From Cycas panzhihuaensis (taxonomy: Eukaryota; Cycadophyta), in assembly GCA_023213395.1 (NCBI GenBank), contig CM041465.1:50909741-50973740 (forward strand): DNA of 64,000 nucleotides, read 5' to 3'. Shown piece by piece: positions 58,230-64,000 of the stretch. The notes under the pieces were generated by a model. That model searched no databases. It was not told the origin of the DNA and saw nothing but the letters and a program-made list of their open reading frames with translations. The translations under genes were made by a program, and so were the position numbers. Within the stretch, counting starts at the first letter, position 1; each line of letters starts with the position of its first letter.

Positions 58230-58800
58230 AGCCTTATAAGGCAATTATGGGGAAGTGTGACCTATAAAATAGCTAGATAAGATTGAAGCATACCTTGAAA
58301 TCAAACCTTAAGTATTAGAAAGATAATTCAGTCAAATTACTAAGTTATATTTAGATGGTAAGAGTCGTGAGTGGGCCTTAAATATACTTTTTGATACAAA
58401 TTCATGGAAAAGCTTTCCTCATAGCCTTTGATGAAAGGATTAGTAGTTGGAAATTTGAACACTAGACAAATTATATTGATGATAATTTTATAAGTTTCAA
58501 AGAAAAGTTTTAAGTCAAAGATAGGGGAAAAAACCAACAAGAAACATTAGTGAAATTAATAGATAAACTTTAAAAAATAAAGGATTGAGAGTAAGAAGAG
58601 CCCACTAATGTAGAAGAACTAGCACAAATAGTTGAACAAGATGAAGATGAACTATATCATATATAGAGGCATGACAATGGGAAGGATGAACACATGGATA
58701 AGCAAAGAAGAGAGGAATCAATTGAGATGTAAGGATCAAGCAAGAGAGAATCCAACATAAAGCAACCTCTAGAAGAATCTAAGTAACAAATAAATCCTAA
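58230..58800 (+). pseudogene. Gag-like remnant L (weak)
   Basis: The plus reading gives YLDGKSREWALNILFDTNSW, then FISFKEKF and NVEELAQIVEQDEDELYHI, similar to the layout of gypsy capsid (L-x-G-x-A-x-x-W, then F...F). It then becomes Lys/Glu-rich (KDEHMDKQRREESIEM). Stops are frequent. It lies between the inverted-repeat arms. Confidence is limited because motifs are short. Confidence 0.4.
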
Positions 58801-58989
58801 TAAGGTACATGGTAAGAATTTAAATCTTATTTTACATTGTTCCATTTCTTATTATAGTTCTTCTTAAATCTCCATTTTATATGGTTATAGAAAATTCAAC
58901 ACCCCCTACTTACCAAGAATCCATGGTTGATATACATCCTTCTTAGCAAAAAGATAAGCCTAATTCCTCCACTAATACCTAACTCCCTT

Positions 58990-59560
58990 TATCTTCTAAA
59001 TTAACTAAATCCAATCCTATTCACCATGGCCTATTTTCTTCTTTTCCTTTTTCTCCTATCCCTTAATTTTCATAAGCCATATAATTATTTCCCTCATCCA
59101 TATGCTACCCCTTTATATATATTACTTTATTACCTTACTTCTAACCCAAATTATATTTACCCTCTCACCCCTATTCCCCCACTAATCTTCTATGTACTTG
59201 GTTCCCTAATCTCATTCTAAATATATATCATCCTTATCCCTTGCTTCCTTCCTTTAAATTATCACTTCTTGAATATCCCTCTCATAGGCTTCCACTCTCT
59301 AATTTGCTTTATTATCCTTCTCCCCCATTATTATTACTTAATTTTCTATTTTTTATATTCCTCCCTATCCTTATTCTTGACTATATTAACCAACTTTTAT
59401 ACCCCTTATCTCTCTTTTTTTTTCTTATAAAATCTCAATACCTCTTATTATTTAATTCCCTATAAAGGTTACCCTACCATCCTTACTTTTTATCTCCCTC
59501 CTATGCTTTTTTAGAACCTCTCATTACATACCCTCTTATTCCTTTTTTTCTTTGTCTAAT
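58990..59560. repeat. Strand-asymmetric pyrimidine-rich stretch
   Basis: The plus strand is dominated by C and T over about 550 bases (for example CTTCTTTTCCTTTTTCTCCT). Plus frames at 59026-59465 encode only L/P/Y/S/F-rich low-complexity peptides and are not credible genes. The minus strand is purine-rich, which may reflect an old Lys/Glu-rich coding stretch or a simple-sequence origin. Confidence 0.6.
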
Positions 59561-59729
59561 TCATTAAGATAAGTTGCTTTCCCCTATAGAATAATCTAAT
59601 GGAGTCTAAGCCCTATTTCATACCCTTCTTCAATTGACCTTATATGTAGGTTACTCCCAATCTCTCATATAGCCCACATGGCCCTTACCTTGAATACCCA
59701 TTCTCAAAATCATCATATTTTTCCTTAGA

Positions 59730-60070
59730 GCCAAGGGTGATTTTGTTATAATATTTCTATTGTAATTCAAAATCTTTATTTCTATTTTAGTTTTGGGTTT
59801 GTGATAAACTTAAAATTAAAAATAGAAAGATTTTTTTTTAATTATAATAGAAAATTATAACAAAAACATCATTAGCCCCAAGGGTGCCTAAAGGAATAAA
59901 TTTAAAATCAAAATAACCTCCTTATTATAAAGGTTAATGAATAAGCCTTTATATAATATCCTACTTTGATTTTTTAAATCATTTTTAATTCTATTTCAAG
60001 TTGGTATCTTTTTGGGGTTGCAAGAATTTCTAATTCCATTTAAAGTTGATATGTTTCTTAAGATGTGGGA
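59730..60070 (-). repeat. Inverted-repeat arm, right, with a short extra copy
   Basis: 59790-60070 is the reverse complement of 57365-57660. 59730-59805 is a partial plus-orientation copy adjoining it, so the two form a local hairpin of roughly 70 bp per arm (AATTTTGTTATAA type against its complement). Confidence 0.7.
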
Positions 60071-60288
60071 ATACAACATAATTGAATATTGTATTCACTA
60101 ATTATACTAAGTAAATAGTTAGATCTTTAATTCCATAATATTACATATGTAAGAATGCATTATTTGTAGATATAGAAAAGTAATGGATTTGTTGTAGTTA
60201 TTATTATGGTTGATATCAAATTAGATTCCTTTAATTTTTCTTTCCTTAGGATCTTGAAATTGATCTTAACCTTAATAGTAACCAAGGG

Positions 60289-60900
60289 TGTAGCACTCCA
60301 AAATATAGTCAAAGGTATAGTATATAAGAATTCAAATGAAAGGCCTCTAAACAATGGTTCCAATGGTTCAGACGAAAGTTAATTCTGACATCCCTATCAA
60401 AAGTTATGAACATTTAAAGTATGCCTGCCAATTTTTTGTGGCCAACTTCTCATGATTATGTTGGGCACACTCTTCCATGCTCTGGCCGACTTTATTTTGT
60501 CCCAGTTTGTGTGCCTATATATAGGGACTTTAAGATCATTCGAAATTATCCATTTTGTTAAGCTTTTTCCTCCTCATTTTTGTCCTTAAGGCAAGTGCAG
60601 ATTTTTGGCCTTAGGGCTGCAAATTCTAGGAGGATCCCCACCTCGAAGGGTTTGTTGATTGTTATAGGCAGTATAGGTACTTTGTTGGAACTCTACTTAT
60701 ATTTTGTACATTTTGGGTATTGTATTTTATATTTAACCTATATTTGGAGATATAATTTTAGATCAAAAGGTGTTTGCCATTTGTAAATTCACTCTATTTG
60801 GTTTAAGTATTTGTGGACTTTTCTCTATTATTGTTCTGTTTCTATGAATTCGCCCTACTCTACTATATTTTCTGTCCAATTGGCTAAAGGACTCACTACA
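60289..60900 (+). repeat. Element M 5' LTR
   Basis: Starts TGTAGCACTCC, a common gypsy LTR start, and ends GGACTCACTACA. The 3' partner is outside the window. Confidence 0.82.
60514..60525 (+). promoter_or_regulatory. TATA box of the M LTR
   Basis: CCTATATATAGG lies about two fifths into the LTR and is followed by a pyrimidine-rich start region (TTTTCCTCCTC), which is the expected layout of a plant LTR promoter. Confidence 0.7.
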
Positions 60901-60902
60901 AG

Positions 60903-60914
60903 TGGTATCAGAGC
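60903..60914 (+). other. Element M primer-binding site
   Basis: TGGTATCAGAGC, perfect for initiator tRNA-Met, two bases after the LTR. Confidence 0.93.
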
Positions 60915-61027
60915 TTCATTCTGAAGCGGGAAATTTTCACAAGGAGAAGGAAATTTTGACCCACCCTAGCAATTTAGAAAGAACCAAGACAGAATTAAGA
61001 TCTAGAAAAATCAGCCCATAAAATAAA

Positions 61028-61840
61028 ATGTTGAGGTCTCACAACTCAAAAGAACAAGCAGCTGAAACCTTAACAGCAGCCATGGAGGAACTTTCACAAC
61101 AAATTAGGAAAATAAATGGAAGATTGGATAAACAAGAGATAGCTCAGCCAAAAATAGAACAGGATTTAGATCAAGAGAAAGACCAGGGGAACCCAGAAGG
61201 TAGGTTTAAGGAAGGAATTATTTTTCAGCGAAGAAATGTAAATCAAGGAGGACCAAAGATCGCATTAGAAAATTTTGATCTAGAAAAAACACAGGACATA
61301 AGAGCATGGCTACTTCAAATGGAAACATATTTCATAGTAAACAAAACACCAAGCATAGATATGGTGCCCATTGCCTCCTTACATCTCTATGGACCAGCCT
61401 TGAATTGGTACTATTGGTGGAAAAAGATGCAAGGACCTCAGCAAGAGGAATAGAGAAATTTTAGTATAGCCATCATCAACCAATATGAAGACTCTTATTC
61501 TATGAATTACTTTGCATAGTTGACAAGACTATAGGAGACATGATCAGTTCACGAATATACAGAATAATTTCAGATGTTAGAATGTATGGTTATATCAAAC
61601 ATTCCTCAGGAATGTCTAAGGGAGATATATATAAGTGGGCTTAAGGTCCCCATCAGATTATGGGTATTAGCACAGCAACACAGAGCATTAGAAGAGATCA
61701 TAAACCACGCTCGATGTGTTGAAGCTAAACTTAAAGAAACTAGACCTACCTTTGTGCATAGAACAGATTTTGCTCCACCATCTAACATGAACTAGCATAG
61801 GTCAGGAGTTAAATCAGATGCTCTGCTTGCAATCAAGAAT
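61028..61840 (+). pseudogene. gag: Element M gag
   Basis: An ATG at 61028 opens 141 codons, starting with a coiled-coil-like leader (MEELSQQIRKINGRLDKQE), then the capsid region DIRAWLLQMETYF, ASLHLYGPALNWYYWW. It continues in the same frame past several stops with FQMLECMVISNIPQE, REIYISGLKVPIRLWVLA and ALEEIINHARCVEAKL, the usual end of the Retrotrans_gag domain. The stop at 61453 and the next ones fit CAA/CAG to TAA/TAG or TGG to TAG or TGA. It would form the capsid. Confidence 0.88.
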
Positions 61841-61879
61841 ACAACGGAAAACTCCATGTGACAAGAACACGTACAGAAA

Positions 61880-62270
61880 GGTCTTGTTTCAAATGTAGAG
61901 GGAAATAAAATTGAGAGCACCAATGCTCGGGAAAGAAGGTATTTATGTTGCATAATGAAGAATTGGAGATACCTGAACAAACAGAAGAAGATACATCCCC
62001 GGATCAAGAAGATAACAATGAATAGGTTGAAGTTGAACTAGATGAACTACTAGAAATCGATACAGAAAATGTTCAAATATCTCTACAGGCCATAACAGGT
62101 CAAAGCACGGCACCTCAAACACTACGATTTGAAGGGATGTTGAAAAGAGGCCCAATAGTGGTGTTGGTGGATAGTGGGAGCACGCATAATTTTATCAACA
62201 GACCAATAACCCAAAAGTTGGGAATCAAGGTGGAACCATTAAAAAACCTTACAGGTCTCAATTGCTAATA
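61880..62270 (+). pseudogene. Element M zinc knuckle and aspartic protease
   Basis: In another frame than gag, CFKCRGK-stop-N-stop-EHQCSGKKVF (61885-61940) is a gypsy-type knuckle with C-x2-C...H-x-C. An acidic linker follows, then GPIVVLVDSGSTHNFINRPI (62152-62211) with an intact D-S-G catalytic motif and the N-F-I flap neighbour. LGIKVEPL continues the domain. This frame relation shows an indel near 61840 and another after 62270. Confidence 0.88.
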
Positions 62271-62639
62271 GGAAGATAGCACCTTACGAAGGATTCTACA
62301 GAAATATCATCCTAAAAATTGGTGAGTACCCATTGACCTCCAATATATTTGCGATGCAGATAGGAGGCGTTGATATAGTCCTAGGGGTATAATGGTTACA
62401 AACCTTAGTAAATATAGTCACCAACTACATGACCAGAGTCATGTGCTTCTAAATAAACAACACAAAATACAAACTACGGGGACCTAAATATCCACCGATA
62501 CAATTAGTGTCATCTCACAGAATGGAAAGAATCATGCAGAAGAAAGCACCCACATACATAGTATCATGCCATAAGATAGAAATCCAAGAAATTCCAACAA
62601 AAATACAGTACATCTTAGACGAATATAAATAAGTATTCA

Positions 62640-63300
62640 AAGAACTAAAAGGATTCCCTCTAGCAAGAGAAATTCAACATGCGATTGATTTAATCCCAGG
62701 AGCAGCATTGGTGAACATAATGTCGTACAGGCATCCATACCACATGAGGAAAGAGATTGAGAACATAACTAGAGAATTACTTACACATGGCCATATTCAG
62801 ACTAGCATAAGCCCGTTTGCATCCCCAGTGGTTGTTAGCCCTAAGAAAGATGGCACAATCAGGATGTGCATAGATTACAGGGGATTAAACAAGTTAACTA
62901 TAAAAAATAGATATCCTATCCCCAGGATCGATGACCTACTAGACGAAATACATGGAGAAAAATACTTCTCCAAGATAGACCTCTGATCGGGCTACCATCA
63001 AATTCTAGTAAAATAGAGGGACGTCCACAAGACAACATTCAGAACTCATGAGGGACTGTTCGAATTCAAAGTGGTGCCATTCGGTCTAACCAACACTCCA
63101 ACAACATTCTAGGCCACTATGAATTCCACATTTAAGGAATGTTTAAGGAAATTCGTACTAATCTTTTTCGATGATATCCTCATTTATAGCAAAACATGGA
63201 GAGAACATTTGGAACATCTGAGATTAGTCCTAGAAATTTTAGTAAAAGGTTTATTCTTTGTAAATAAGAAAAAATGATCTTTTGGCCAACAGGAACTCGA
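62640..63300 (+). pseudogene. Element M reverse transcriptase
   Basis: Motifs in order: [57 protein letters not shown] then [26 protein letters not shown] and FFDDILIYS (63163-63190). The last is the catalytic box with Phe in place of the usual Tyr, both Asp kept. Four in-frame stops interrupt it, at least two as CGA to TGA or CAG to TAG. It would copy element RNA to cDNA. The family is Ty3/gypsy, possibly chromovirus-like, but without integrase this cannot be decided. Confidence 0.93.
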
Positions 63301-64000
63301 ATACCTCAGTCATATCATTACTCCAAATGGAATCAAGGTTGACCCTAAGAAGGTCCAAGCAATAATAGAATGGCTAGCACCAAAGAATGTCACAGGAGTT
63401 CGTAGCTTCCTAGGAGCAGCTGGATACCTTAGGAAATTCATAAGAGGATATGCTAACATAGCAGCTCCACTTATGGATCTAACAAAAAAGAATGCTTTCA
63501 CATGGAACGAAATGACTAACAAGGCCTTTGAAGAACTAAAAAGCGCAATGGTAAGAGCCCCAGTTTTAGTAGTGCCAGACTTCTCAAAACCTTTAATCTT
63601 GGAATGCGATGCTTCAAGGTTTGGAATAGGAGTTGTCCTATTACAAGACGAAAGACCAATAGTATACAAAAGCAGGAAATTGAATAATAGAGAAAAGTTA
63701 AAGCCCATCTATGATAAGGAGATGCTGACCATAATGCACATGATCAACTAGTGGAGATAGTATTTACTAGGCAGCTCCTTCCAGGTATGAACAAACCACG
63801 ACAGTCTCAAATACTTCTTAAATTAGAAGACATTATCAGACGAACAATAAAAGTGGGTGAGCAAATTACAAACATTTAATTTCTCCATTGTGTACAAAAA
63901 GGGAAAAGACAATATCATAGCAAACGCCCTCTTAAGAATTCCAAAAGAAACTCATGAGAAACTAGCACTACATACAATATCAGTGGCTACTCCAACCTAG
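63301..64000 (+). pseudogene. Element M RT connection and RNase H, cut by the window end
   Basis: After EYLSHIITPNGIKVDPKKV and FLGAAGYLRKFIRGYA (thumb and connection), RNase H begins PLILECDASRFGIGVVLLQD (catalytic Asp), KSRKLNNREK then YDKEMLTIMHM (catalytic Glu), TNHDSLKYFL (Asp) and FSIVYKKGKDNIIANALLRI. The 63473-63751 stretch is open. The next stops fit CAG to TAG and CGA to TGA. Integrase and the 3' LTR lie outside. Confidence 0.92.

Larger units (their letters stand above)
60289..64000 (+). mobile_element. Element M: Ty3/gypsy retrotransposon, best preserved, cut by the window end
   Basis: The 5' LTR (60289-60900) has TGTAG/CTACA ends, and a perfect 12-base priming site is at 60903-60914. 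Gag, zinc knuckle, protease, RT and RNase H follow in gypsy order, with RT before integrase, which would lie beyond the window. Gag and RT share one frame and protease is in another, so at least two indels have occurred. Stops are few and again mostly CAG to TAG or CGA to TGA. Composition is less AT-biased than older elements, so M is recent. Confidence 0.92.

Noticed and set aside
59026-59465. Two plus frames that look like membrane proteins (Leu/Pro/Tyr/Phe rich)
   Set aside because: They come from the pyrimidine-rich stretch, where any frame gives such residues.

Overview
The window looks like intergenic plant nuclear DNA from a large, AT-rich, retrotransposon-dominated genome. I find no host gene that could be expressed, no tRNA or rRNA gene and no CRISPR array. 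Almost everything interpretable is a decayed LTR retrotransposon or LINE. Most copia-type elements have priming sites matching the 3' end of initiator tRNA-Met (TGGTATCAGAGC on the element strand), polypurine tracts and 5-bp target duplications. In-frame stops are mostly TAG/TAA/TGA where TGG, CAG/CAA or CGA is expected, which is the mark of methylated-cytosine deamination. A very GC-poor genome that went through an LTR burst followed by deamination, such as the gymnosperm Welwitschia, would fit, but that species guess is inference.

Layout. Positions 1664-28287 form a nest four levels deep. Element H (+) holds D (-, 3688-27157). D holds A (-, 3774-7047, inside D's 3' LTR), B (-, 8718-16300) and G (-, 16812-26126). 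B carries a young LINE fragment (11049-12230) and a possible captured host coiled-coil gene piece (about 13280-13666). G's 3' LTR is split by F (+, 17105-23140), a Ty1/copia element with gag, protease, integrase and the start of RT. Positions 28.7-32.9 kb hold C, a relative of A and B. Positions 33.1-38.6 kb hold copia element J (+), interrupted by element I (-). Positions 38.6-43.3 kb hold a decayed L1-type LINE (+). Positions 45.4-54.8 kb hold a Ty3/gypsy fragment K (+), split between gag and zinc knuckle by E (-, 46164-54235). E contains N (-, 47118-50969), whose 5' LTR has grown a (TA)n block of about 1.1 kb. Positions 57.4-60.1 kb hold an inverted repeat pair around a weak gag remnant and a pyrimidine-rich stretch. 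From 60289 to the window end is the best-preserved element, Ty3/gypsy M (5' LTR, PBS, gag, protease, RT, RNase H).

How the parts relate. Elements A, B and C share a plan: LTRs with two hairpins, a long non-coding leader, a truncated copia gag that stops at the same place, and a short tail peptide ending in a conserved basic motif just before the polypurine tract. They look like non-autonomous elements that need proteins from autonomous copia relatives such as F or J. B, D and E carry extra copies of the primer-binding site inside their LTRs, in B as a nine-copy array of about 40-bp units crossing the LTR edge. That array, the A/B/C gag-tail family and the one-sided TA expansion in N are the most unusual observations.
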